From Candidatus Methanorbis basalitermitum (GTDB taxonomy: Archaea > Halobacteriota > Methanomicrobia > Methanomicrobiales > Methanocorpusculaceae), in assembly GCA_031287415.1 (NCBI GenBank), contig JAITSY010000021.1, forward strand, positions 46,042 to 110,041: a stretch of 64,000 bases of DNA. Direction: 5' to 3'. Positions 10,342-18,775 of this stretch are shown one piece after another. Position 1 is the stretch's first letter; each line of letters begins with the position of its first letter. The notes beneath the pieces were generated by a model, which was given only the letters and a program-made list of their open reading frames with translations, was not told the DNA's origin and ran no database searches. Both the position numbers and the translations under genes were made by a program.

Positions 10342-11003
10342 TACGGAAAGTTTCGACAGGTGTTTCTGGATTTGACCGACTACTGGGAGGGGGGCTTGAG
10401 CCACGAGTAATTACGCAGTTTGTGGGGGAGGCTGGGTCGGGAAAGAGTACGTTGTGTCTGGTTGCGGCGGTGTCGATGCTGCGGCAGGGCGGCAGGGTCG
10501 TATATATTGATTCGGAGGGATTTTCGGCTGAGCGATTTTTCCAGATTGCGGGGACTGATACGGAGGAGCTGGCGCGGCGAATTTATATTGAGGAACCGAT
10601 GACGTTTGCAGAACAGGGAGCGATGATTGCAGGATGCGAAGTGCTTTTACGGACGGAAAAAGTACAGCTGATTGTGGTGGATTCGGCGACGGCGCTGTAC
10701 CGTGTGGAGCAGACGGAAACGAAGGATGCGTTGTCGCTGCTTTCACACCAAATGATGGTTTTACTTGCACTTTCGAAGCGGTTTGATATTCCAGCACTGA
10801 TTACCAATCAGGTATTTATGGATGTGGATCGGCATCGTTTGAATGGTCTTGGTGGAACGGCGCTTGCGCATATTTCGAAAGCAATTGTGCGGGTGGAAAA
10901 ACGGGAAGGATTCCGTCGTGCAATGGTGGCGAAACATCGCTCAAGACCCGAGGGGGAATTCTGGGATTTTGTAATTACGAGAGATGGGATTTCGGAGCGG
11001 TAG
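10326..11003 (+). CDS. radB: DNA repair and recombination protein RadB
   Basis: 225-aa RecA-fold ORF: GGGLEPRVITQFVGEAGSGKSTL, LIVVDSATALYR, TNQVF. Confidence 0.9.
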   Translation: MEKGIVRKVSTGVSGFDRLLGGGLEPRVITQFVGEAGSGKSTLCLVAAVSMLRQGGRVVYIDSEGFSAERFFQIAGTDTEELARRIYIEEPMTFAEQGAMIAGCEVLLRTEKVQLIVVDSATALYRVEQTETKDALSLLSHQMMVLLALSKRFDIPALITNQVFMDVDRHRLNGLGGTALAHISKAIVRVEKREGFRRAMVAKHRSRPEGEFWDFVITRDGISER

Positions 11004-11119
11004 GCTGCGGTTGCTCGCGTTTACCGCTGCATCCTCCCCTACATTTCTTCCTCTAAGAGAGCAGTGTTCTTCAGGATTGTTGTATTAGCTAAAAAAGAGT
11101 GGAACTATACAAAAATGAA

Positions 11120-11245
11120 GGTACAGCTGCACGCCCCTGATAGAAGTACGCCGACACATCTGCGCAAATAGCAAGCAAGGCTTTGCCTTGCGCCGCAGGT
11201 GGCGTGCAACATCGGCAGGGAGGCGGGTTCCGCTGCCATGCAACT
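11120..11245. repeat. Intergenic structured repeat, copy D (diverged)
   Basis: GCTGCACGCCCCTGATAGAAGTACGCC ... GCAAGGCTTTGCCTTGC ... CCGCTGCCATGCAACTTTCCGC, same orientation as copy B. Confidence 0.5.
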
Positions 11246-11634
11246 TTCCGCTATTTTTGGCGTTTAAGGGCATCGAAAGCAATTCTTCCATACTCGGGAG
11301 CAATCTTCCAGGACATCAAAGCCAGTCTGAAGACACGGGTTCTTTGCGAGTAATTAGATGGCAGGGGACAAAAAGAGTATTTTGGCAGATTGGCACAGTA
11401 TAATAATGCAGTGGGGCTGATACTGATGTGGGTCCCTAGGTAATGGGTACCATAAAAATAGGGAGCGCTCCCGTCAGTTGGATGAAGGAAAGATGTAGTG
11501 AAGCGGTGTGGTTATCAAAATACAGATCCTAACCGACGGTAATCTTCTTGGGTTTAATCAGAGCAGTAGCCTTGCTGATTTTCCGAACATTTCAAATGTG
11601 GTATGAGAGAGATTCGGGTACCCTCGGACTGATG

Positions 11635-11700
11635 CTGCAAAGCCAAAGACTTTGGGCAATTGCCCCACCTGCCTACTTCGGGCAGGTGAGGTTCCACGTC
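11635..11700. repeat. Second intergenic hairpin repeat (GCTGCAAAGCCAAAG family)
   Basis: GCTGCAAAGCCAAAGACTTTGG then CACCTGCC-tacttc-GGGCAGGTG hairpin; related copy at 47.1 kb. Confidence 0.5.
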
Positions 11701-11793
11701 TCTGCTGGGATATCCAGTATAACTATGCATGGCACAGATGAAATAATATAAGGGAAAAAGAGGAAACGGCTTTTTTCCAATGGATTTTACCGC

Positions 11794-12654
11794 TCAGGTT
11801 TTTCCTTCCCCATCTCCAGCGAGTCTGCGGGCGACCGCCATGTTTCCCGCATCATTCCGGACCTTGTTGGACGGCGTTTCCATAATGAATGCGCAGTGGG
11901 AAATTTTCGAGAGGGTCAAGATGCCAAGGATTGTGTCCTCACCAAGTGTACCAAGGCCAATGTGTTCGTGCCGATCGAGATGCGATCCGACACTGCCCTT
12001 CATATCGTTTAAGTGGACGACCCTCAGGCGGGAGAGAACGCCAGCCTCATTCGCAAACCGGTCGAAAACCGTTTCCGCCCCATGGCCATTCAAATCATAC
12101 CCTGCGGCTGCAGCATGGCAGGTGTCAAAACAGAAACCAATCCTCAGATTGCATCCGAGTCCGTCGACAACTGCACCAATGTCTGTGAACCTGCCACCGA
12201 CGGTGTTTTTCTCGTTTGACGTATTTTCAAGAAGAATCATCGTGTCACCTTCGGAGTTGTCGAGGGCATGGCCGATTGCAGCGATGACATTTTCCAGTCC
12301 TTTTTTGCGACCCCAAAGACCGTGGTGACCGAGGTGCGTCACCAGATAAGGGATCTTCAGCATGCCGCACCGGTTCAGTTCATCGCTAAGCGTTGCGACC
12401 GATCGATCGTAGAGATCCGATTTTTCTGCAGCAAGATTTGGCAAGTAGGGCATGTGGTCAATAACCGGACCAATATCCGACACCACGAGAGCCGCGCGGA
12501 ATGTATCCGCCGCTGGTTGTTCGATCGGCTTTGTTGCCCACATTCGTGGACTTCGGGTAAACATCTGAAAGGTATCGCAGCCGAGTGCCTGTGCCCGCTC
12601 TACCGCATTCACAAACGATCCGGCAATGGAGACATGACATCCAAGCTTAACCAT
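11794..12654 (-). CDS. nfo: Endonuclease IV (AP endonuclease)
   Basis: MVKLGCHVSIAGSFVNAVERAQALGCDTFQMFTRSPRMW, HLGHHG, FCFDTCHAAAAGYDL, VHLNDMKGSVGSHLDRHEHIGLG. Confidence 0.93.
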   Translation of the reverse strand: MVKLGCHVSIAGSFVNAVERAQALGCDTFQMFTRSPRMWATKPIEQPAADTFRAALVVSDIGPVIDHMPYLPNLAAEKSDLYDRSVATLSDELNRCGMLKIPYLVTHLGHHGLWGRKKGLENVIAAIGHALDNSEGDTMILLENTSNEKNTVGGRFTDIGAVVDGLGCNLRIGFCFDTCHAAAAGYDLNGHGAETVFDRFANEAGVLSRLRVVHLNDMKGSVGSHLDRHEHIGLGTLGEDTILGILTLSKISHCAFIMETPSNKVRNDAGNMAVARRLAGDGEGKT

Positions 12655-13468
12655 GATGCCCATCTTCCTGATTTCCCTTTTTCCATGTGCCAATCATTTC
12701 GTCAACGGCTTCAAGCATCACCCGGGGCGACGACCCCCAGTGGACGACTGCACCAAACATTCCGTTGTAGATGCCGACACCGCTTCGATCCGCCCTGCAG
12801 CACCGGGTGATGAACGGTTCTTCAGCAACCTGCGACAAAGGACAGATTTCCTCAAACACAAAATCGTCGCCGTACCGCTCACTACAGATATGCCGACCAG
12901 TCAGACAGCAGGCGACACGCTCACCGCCGTGCAGATGGTCGCGGTCCAGAGTTCTGTCAAAACCTCCCGCCCTGCAGGGATAGACGTCCGCTGCAATTTT
13001 GGAGATGTCGCGGACATGGTATTCGAACATCACGTTCTGGGTTCCAAAAAATCCGAGCTCTTCCAAATTTCTGATAGTCTCCGACAGGTTTGGACGGGGC
13101 GGCTTAATGTCATAGACATGCACCGTCTCAACTCCTGCAAGATCAGGATCCAGCACAAACGTCCAGTGTTCATCGTTTGCCCCGAAAATAGTGCATCGCT
13201 TCCCAGTGGACAGGGCCTTTTTGATGAGGCCGGTCCTATCATGGGGTGTGATAGGGCCATCCCATACCGCAATGTCCCGGGGTCCCACCAGACAGCGAAC
13301 GGACTTCACCGGCCGCAAGTAACCACTCTCTCCCTCGTGCTCCACCTCTAGAATCTCAAAACCCTCTGGTACAGGATAGATCAGATACTTCGTCAGGAAG
13401 TACACCCTATCGCCGTGCGGTTTTGTTGCCGCACTGCCGATGTATTTGCACTCTGCTGGAAAAATCAT
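12647..13468 (-). CDS. Conserved archaeal hypothetical protein
   Basis: 273-aa ORF overlapping nfo start by a few nt, good coding character; family not recognised. Confidence 0.7.
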   Translation of the reverse strand: MIFPAECKYIGSAATKPHGDRVYFLTKYLIYPVPEGFEILEVEHEGESGYLRPVKSVRCLVGPRDIAVWDGPITPHDRTGLIKKALSTGKRCTIFGANDEHWTFVLDPDLAGVETVHVYDIKPPRPNLSETIRNLEELGFFGTQNVMFEYHVRDISKIAADVYPCRAGGFDRTLDRDHLHGGERVACCLTGRHICSERYGDDFVFEEICPLSQVAEEPFITRCCRADRSGVGIYNGMFGAVVHWGSSPRVMLEAVDEMIGTWKKGNQEDGHHG

Positions 13469-13518
13469 GGAGAGACTTACTTATTGTTATGCTGTAAGTT
13501 GAATCCGATTGCCAAAGG

Positions 13519-14478
13519 TCAGTCGCGACCAGGCACCATGTCACAGCCAGCACAGGCGATGCACATGGTTTTTGCCTCCCGGGTGATGAGATTGTTTGTG
13601 GCAAGTGCTGCACGATGGTGTGCATAGAGGTTCATGAACCGCTTGAAGCCAGGCCTCGACCTATCCTTTAGTTCGGCTGCCGGTGAAAATGGTCGCATCG
13701 CCGGGATGATGCCGCGGCGGCACACGTTATCGATTGCGGCCTCCATCTGAGCATCGGATTCGCCGAGGCCGAAGATGAGGTTCGTGAACACATGGTTTTT
13801 TCCGAAGAGTGCAACTGCCGCATCAAGCTCGGTATTGATTACATCACGGTCCAGGTCGGGACACATTTCGGCGAAGAGTTCCGGCGTTGCGGTCTCAAGA
13901 TTGAACTTGACCTCGGCAACTCCTGCCTCATGCAGACGATGGGCTGTTCCAGGGAGCGGATAGATTGAAACACCGATGGGAAGACTGAACTGCAGCAGGG
14001 CTTTGACAGCATCAAGCGTCCGCTGTTCCCCCTCCTCAATGCTACCGGCAACTCCGCTCGTAAGTGAGATTGCCTGAATGTCACCCGCCCCCCTCACAAG
14101 GGAAACAATATCCGCAGTGGACTTGGTCGAAGCAGCATTCTGCGGTACCGGACAGTACCTGCAGTGAAAAATACACGAGCCGCTGATAGTAATGTAGGCC
14201 TGGCCGGGACAGTGGCTACCCGGCTCTTCGAGTTTCCCAAGAACCTCGATGCAGCCGTAGGTCAGCATCGCAGTTCCTTCTCCGATGTGACGGAGAGTGA
14301 TAGGCGAGTCTCCAGCAATGGCAAAGCGGATGCGATGTCCTTCGTAGTTGAAGAAGACCGACCCCCTGCCTCCTGCACCGGGTCCTGCGGTGGACGTTGA
14401 TCTGTACAGAGATGTGTCGGCATCGGTTAGTTTGGCCGTGCCTATCTCAAGTAACTGTGCTTTTAGGGATTCCCACAT
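13519..14478 (-). CDS. Radical SAM protein
   Basis: CIFHCRYCPVPQ (CX3CX2C), SLTSGVAGSIEEGEQR, GVSIYPLPGTAHRLHEAGVAEVKFNLET; extra Cys cluster CIACAGC at C-terminus. Confidence 0.88.
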   Translation of the reverse strand: MWESLKAQLLEIGTAKLTDADTSLYRSTSTAGPGAGGRGSVFFNYEGHRIRFAIAGDSPITLRHIGEGTAMLTYGCIEVLGKLEEPGSHCPGQAYITISGSCIFHCRYCPVPQNAASTKSTADIVSLVRGAGDIQAISLTSGVAGSIEEGEQRTLDAVKALLQFSLPIGVSIYPLPGTAHRLHEAGVAEVKFNLETATPELFAEMCPDLDRDVINTELDAAVALFGKNHVFTNLIFGLGESDAQMEAAIDNVCRRGIIPAMRPFSPAAELKDRSRPGFKRFMNLYAHHRAALATNNLITREAKTMCIACAGCDMVPGRD

Positions 14479-15377
14479 AGCTGAAGCGCCTCGTCAAATT
14501 TGGTGTAAAATGGAATTGCAGCGGCAGCACCAATGATGCCGCTGCCAGGGATTCTGATGTCAATGTACTTTTTGATATCATCCATGTCACCAAGCGTGAT
14601 CTCTCCGCGTTTGGCCATCCACGCATACTCTTCCAGAGGTGAGGGATCGAATCCGCGGAAGACCACCATGCCGGTTTTATCGGAAAGGGTGTACTTCTTG
14701 ACAAGTTTCTGGACATTATTGATAAGTACCTCCGGTTCGGTCGTGGCAAACTCAATTGCAACGGCAACACAATTCTTTGTCCGCCTGGCAACGGGGAAGA
14801 GCTGGGTGATGGTATGGGAGAGGTAGCGGGAGGCATCGTTCTCCACCTCGCGAGAGATGTTGTGGGTCAGGGCCCATGTTGCCCCTGCCTCTGGGGTGTC
14901 GGTATCGTCGATGCCGATGAGGACCCGCTCACGTCTCCGCAAATGCAGAGTTGAGCCGGCAAGCTTTCCGCCACCACAGGGGGTAGTCTCTGCCCGAAGC
15001 ACGCCTTTTGCCCCAGCCCGGCAGATGGATGCACCAACACCGCCGCCGCCGATACCGAGATAGGAGATCGAAATCTCGGTTTCGGAAACAGCGACTCCCG
15101 AAATTCCTGCGGGGAACGTTGATCCGGCGAGCGAGAGGTCAACCGAGCCAGGGGTTACATGATAGCGGATAGAAGCCCCAACAACTCTAACGCATGTTAC
15201 AAGTGGGCTTTTGGCATAATGCTTTGCTACCCACATGCCGCCGCCGATACAGTCGAAGCATTCGATGAGTTCTATTTGCTTGCCGTCTTCGGATGCGACA
15301 GCAATGATCTCCTGATACGCTGCCTGATAGGGATCACGGAGACTCGCCATATAATCCTGCAATTTCCACACCTCCAT
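14463..15377 (-). CDS. GIDDTD-motif protein, methanogenesis marker protein 11-like
   Basis: IGIDDTDTPEAGATWALTHNI; GGGGVGASICRAGAKGVL; ATG at 15377 is a plausible start. Confidence 0.7.
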   Translation of the reverse strand: MEVWKLQDYMASLRDPYQAAYQEIIAVASEDGKQIELIECFDCIGGGMWVAKHYAKSPLVTCVRVVGASIRYHVTPGSVDLSLAGSTFPAGISGVAVSETEISISYLGIGGGGVGASICRAGAKGVLRAETTPCGGGKLAGSTLHLRRRERVLIGIDDTDTPEAGATWALTHNISREVENDASRYLSHTITQLFPVARRTKNCVAVAIEFATTEPEVLINNVQKLVKKYTLSDKTGMVVFRGFDPSPLEEYAWMAKRGEITLGDMDDIKKYIDIRIPGSGIIGAAAAIPFYTKFDEALQLCGNP

Positions 15378-15381
15378 TTGT

Positions 15382-16080
15382 CTACAAGAGTGCACCAAGG
15401 GCCCCTATTCGTTCTTTGCCGTTTGTCGCGTCTATGAAGGATACGCCAAGGAACTCTGCTTCAACCTCCACATCGGCTTTTGTCAGAAGCTCGGTCTTGA
15501 TCCGTCTTGCAGATGATGATGTCGGTAGTTTGATGCCGGACCAGCAGCAGATGCCGGTGGCAGGGCTTGAGGAATGCTCTTCGATGAAAATTTTGATGAA
15601 ACGAATAAGCTCCTCCTTTTTCTCCGGTTTTACAGCAAAAATGAGGATGGATCCTGTACAGTTGGTGGTTTTTTCCAGGACTTTCGGATTAAGCTGGACG
15701 ACCCTCTGGTCCAGAAAGATCGTCCCCTCGATGATGCATGCATCTCCACACGTCATGGCAAGCACCCAGGTTACTCCACTTTTTTTGGTGTCGGTGTCAT
15801 CAATGCCGAATCTGATCAGTTCATACTTCGGAAGGACGATGGTGCTTCGGCAGATGTACGCTCCTCCAACATGGAGGTCCTCGTCAGAATTGTACCCGAT
15901 CCTGATGACTCCCGGTGCTTGGACAAAGCATGCGGCGATGCCAACACCGGCAGCACTTGCCAAGCTGGCAGCAACCTCGTTTCCATTGACGGCAATCGCC
16001 TCCAGCACCTGACCGCCGAGCTCGGTATCCATTGGGCCAAACCAGATTGCGTATGATCCTATCTTTGCTGTCAGGGTCAT
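15382..16080 (-). CDS. Second GIDDTD-motif protein (paralogue of the downstream gene, TiaS/marker-11-like fold)
   Basis: FGIDDTDTKKSGVTWVLAMTCGDACIIEGTIFLDQRVVQLNPKVLEKTTNCTGSILIFAV parallels LIGIDDTDTPEAGATWALTHNISREV...TKNCVAVAIEFA in the next gene. Confidence 0.7.
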   Translation of the reverse strand: MTLTAKIGSYAIWFGPMDTELGGQVLEAIAVNGNEVAASLASAAGVGIAACFVQAPGVIRIGYNSDEDLHVGGAYICRSTIVLPKYELIRFGIDDTDTKKSGVTWVLAMTCGDACIIEGTIFLDQRVVQLNPKVLEKTTNCTGSILIFAVKPEKKEELIRFIKIFIEEHSSSPATGICCWSGIKLPTSSSARRIKTELLTKADVEVEAEFLGVSFIDATNGKERIGALGALL

Positions 16081-16099
16081 GGCGAGGTACCTTCGGTCT

Positions 16100-16282
16100 T
16101 TACGGAGATGAGAGCGCCCCCTGCACAATAGCGGTTCTTGTGATCCCCATCGATGGGCTAGCGAGCGAGGCACTGCTCTTAAAGCTCAACAATTCCTTTT
16201 TTTCATCGATCATCACCAACAGGTGATGGCAGAACAACGGTCCAAACCGCTCTTTCACCTGTTTTGGGGTTAAGGTAATCAT
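16100..16282 (-). CDS. Small hypothetical protein (60 aa), possible first gene of the GIDDTD operon
   Basis: ORF MITLTPKQVKERFGPLFCHHLLVMIDEKKELLSFKSSASLASPSMGITRTAIVQGALSSP immediately upstream, same strand. Confidence 0.4.
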   Translation of the reverse strand: MITLTPKQVKERFGPLFCHHLLVMIDEKKELLSFKSSASLASPSMGITRTAIVQGALSSP

Positions 16283-16390
16283 GAGTATCCCGCAAATCTA
16301 TGATTTTGTCGCCGGAATTTTCGGTAATAAAAATATCGGTGGCGACAGTATAAGTAGTAATCGATACCGAAATCGTTTCAGTGTATAGGT

Positions 16391-16458
16391 GCAATCACTG
16401 CACGCCTCTAATAGAGGTGTGCAGTGATTGCACGTGGAACGCGTGCAACCTATAATAG
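16391..16458. repeat. Intergenic structured repeat: two adjacent hairpins
   Basis: GCAATCACTGCACGCCTCT-AAT-AGAGGTGTGCAGTGATTGC (19-bp stem, one G-T) followed by TTGCACGT-GGA-ACGCGTGCAA. Confidence 0.75.
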
Positions 16459-16464
16459 ATATAC

Positions 16465-16573
16465 AAACATATCCGTTTTAGTTGTAACATATAAATTATT
16501 CATAGTACTCTATTAATATAGACAGTTATATTTCAGATTTGAAGAACTGTTCCCATTCAAATTGATAATTCCA
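16465..16573 (+). mobile_element. MITE copy 2 (IS1595-derived)
   Basis: aacatatCCGTTTTAG ... ATATAGACAGTTATATTTCAGATTTGAAGAACTGTTCCCATTCAAATTGATAATTCC. Confidence 0.75.
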
Positions 16574-16580
16574 TAAAACA

Positions 16581-16844
16581 TTACCAAAGTTTGCCACAGC
16601 TAGGGCAGAGGATTGCCGGACGGCGGCTGCACTTAGGGCAGAGGAGCTGGCCGTGTGAATTTTGGATGAGTTCGGTTCCGCACTCGCGGCAGTAGATCTC
16701 TTTTTTGAAACCGCAGATGTGTTCAACTACCATATTAGTAATATTTCCGCCAAAACGGATAAATTTAGTGTTCAAAACAGCTTCGTCTGTCGAAAGCGCC
16801 CATTCGCAAATCAGATGCTGCAGCGGTTTAGGGAGAAAGTTCAT
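16581..16844 (-). CDS. Small zinc-ribbon protein (87 aa)
   Basis: Two CxxC pairs: CRECGTEL...LCPKCSRRPAILCPSCGKLW. Confidence 0.6.
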   Translation of the reverse strand: MNFLPKPLQHLICEWALSTDEAVLNTKFIRFGGNITNMVVEHICGFKKEIYCRECGTELIQNSHGQLLCPKCSRRPAILCPSCGKLW

Positions 16845-16884
16845 CTCGTATTCTTACCACATTAATAAAAGAAATAAACGAAGT

Positions 16885-16968
16885 GCGAGGGTCGCCAAGC
16901 CAGGTTAACGGCGCAGGGCTTAGGACCCTGTCTCAAGGAGTTCATGGGTTCGAATCCCATCTCTCGCA
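16885..16968 (+). tRNA. tRNA-Leu (TAG)
   Basis: Acceptor GCGAGGG/CTCTCGC, anticodon loop with TAG, long variable arm, T-loop GGTTCGAATCC. Confidence 0.95.
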
Positions 16969-17060
16969 TAGATAAAACTGTTCGAAAAAAGCATACTCTT
17001 CATGAACGAAACCGACGAGGACTTCGTAGCCTCGCAGGGTACTCCTGCATTCACATCGTT

Positions 17061-17070
17061 ATCTATAAAT
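17061..17070 (+). promoter_or_regulatory. Putative TATA box of tRNA-Glu
   Basis: tATCTATAAATATG about 40 bp upstream of the tRNA 5' end. Confidence 0.5.
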
Positions 17071-17106
17071 ATGTCATACGGCAAATTAAATTATACAAAA
17101 TAACTT

Positions 17107-17179
17107 GCTGATATAGTGTAGTGGCCAATCATGTCGGCCTCTCACGCCGACGACTGGGGTTCGAATCCCCATATCAGCA
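17107..17179 (+). tRNA. tRNA-Glu (CTC)
   Basis: Acceptor GCTGATA/TATCAGC, anticodon stem TCGGC-CTCTCAC-GCCGA, T-loop GGTTCGAATCC. Confidence 0.93.
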
Positions 17180-17223
17180 TTCCGTTTCTTTATCATCTCC
17201 GACAGACAATATTTCTAGTTATC

Positions 17224-18396
17224 ATTCCCAGGTACGACGTCATCATAGCCGGGGCAGGGCCAACGGGTTCCACCGCTGCACGTCTTTGTGCTGAAGCAGG
17301 TCTTTCCACGCTGGTTATTGAAGAACATGCCACAATTGGCTATCCTGTCCAGTGCGCCGGTCTGCTCTCCAACTCTGCGTTTGCCGAATGTGAGGTTTCG
17401 GGTGCTTCCGTTTACCATACGGTTCGCGGGGCCAGGATATGTGGGTCTCCTGGTCACGAATTCTCCTTTGATGCAGGAGTAGCCAAAGCTTTTGTTGTAG
17501 ATCGCGGACGGCTGGATCCTGAGATGGCAGAGCGGGCAGCCTGTTGCGGCGCGGAGTATTCTCTCAAGACCTGCATCACGCAGATAAATCCCCAGAAAAA
17601 AACGCTTTTTCTGACTGGCGTCCGCGGCAGAACAGAGCTGTCATATAATATTCTCATCGCAGCAGATGGTCCGCGTAGTGTCATTGCCCGTGGCTTGGCA
17701 ATCGCTCCCCCTCGTTACGTCTATGCAGGAATTCAGGCCGAAGTTTCCTGGGACGGATGCCAAGATCTCGTTGAATTGCATCCCAATGCTTCGCCTGATT
17801 TTTTTGCGTGGATGATCCCTCTTTCCTCAACCCGCGCTCGCATCGGACTGTGCAGCATGCATCATGCTCCCGAACACTTCGCAGCATTTGCAGAACAGTT
17901 CGGCCCGTCCCGTGTTCATGAAATGACGGGGACCATTCCACTCGGCGTTCGAAACCGCACCTATGGTTCTGGTTGCCTGATCGCAGGAGACGCCGCAGGC
18001 TTTCCCAAACCAATCTCCGGCGGCGGTGTATATACCGGCATCCGTTCTGCACGCCACGCAGCTGTAACCGCTATCGCCGCCGCTGAATGCGGCGACGTCT
18101 CCGACGCTTCACTTGCCACGTATGAAAGACTATGGCGTGCAGACTTTGGCCAAGAGCTGGACCTCGGTCTCAAAGCCCTCAGCCTTCGGCGCAGTCTCAA
18201 TCAGAGTGAAATCGATGCTACAATTGACGCGTTGAACCATCCGGATATTTTGGAGCTCATCATCCGGACCGGAGACATGGATCACCCGTCAGTGCTTCTG
18301 CGCAAACTTCTCACAAAACCGAAACTCATCAGCAGCTTTGGCCTCCTTGGAATAAAATCAATGATGAGAAGGATCTGTCTCTGCTGTAGAAGCTGA
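17224..18396 (+). CDS. Geranylgeranyl reductase family FAD-dependent protein
   Basis: PRYDVIIAGAGPTGSTAARLCAEAGLSTLVIEEH, YPVQCAGLLS, GCLIAGDAAGFPKPISGGGVYTGI; no ATG/GTG/TTG between the tRNA end and this motif, ATT at 17224 sits where the start is expected. Confidence 0.85.
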   Translation: MPRYDVIIAGAGPTGSTAARLCAEAGLSTLVIEEHATIGYPVQCAGLLSNSAFAECEVSGASVYHTVRGARICGSPGHEFSFDAGVAKAFVVDRGRLDPEMAERAACCGAEYSLKTCITQINPQKKTLFLTGVRGRTELSYNILIAADGPRSVIARGLAIAPPRYVYAGIQAEVSWDGCQDLVELHPNASPDFFAWMIPLSSTRARIGLCSMHHAPEHFAAFAEQFGPSRVHEMTGTIPLGVRNRTYGSGCLIAGDAAGFPKPISGGGVYTGIRSARHAAVTAIAAAECGDVSDASLATYERLWRADFGQELDLGLKALSLRRSLNQSEIDATIDALNHPDILELIIRTGDMDHPSVLLRKLLTKPKLISSFGLLGIKSMMRRICLCCRS

Positions 18397-18671
18397 CTTT
18401 GACTATTCCCGTTGCAGTCAAAATTACTCCCGTTCAAGATGTTTACGGTACACTCCCCTCATCTTCGGGAGAGCCATTATTGTGGACTCCTCGCCTGAAA
18501 AGAAGATGGCAGTGAAAGGCTGCAAAACAGAAGACTTTACAGCCCAGCGATGCAATGGAGTCGCACGTCCGGTCTATCCGTGCTTCCGCGAAATTTCGTT
18601 GCCTTGCTGGTACTGGAGGTAGATTTTTATAATAAAGGATATATTGACCTCATCTCAAAGAGGTGTCCGAT

Positions 18672-18775
18672 GCAGCATGTCTCTGATAGAGGTGTGCCGT
18701 GCATTGCATGGCAGCGGGACACATCCCGCCAGATGCGCAGTCGTTCCCCACTGCCATGCAACTTTAGAAATCAGT
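18672..18775. repeat. Intergenic structured repeat, copy B (inverted relative to copy A)
   Basis: GCATGTCTCTGATAGAGGTGTGC CGTGCATTGCATGGCAGCGGGA...CACTGCCATGCAACTTTAG. Confidence 0.7.
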
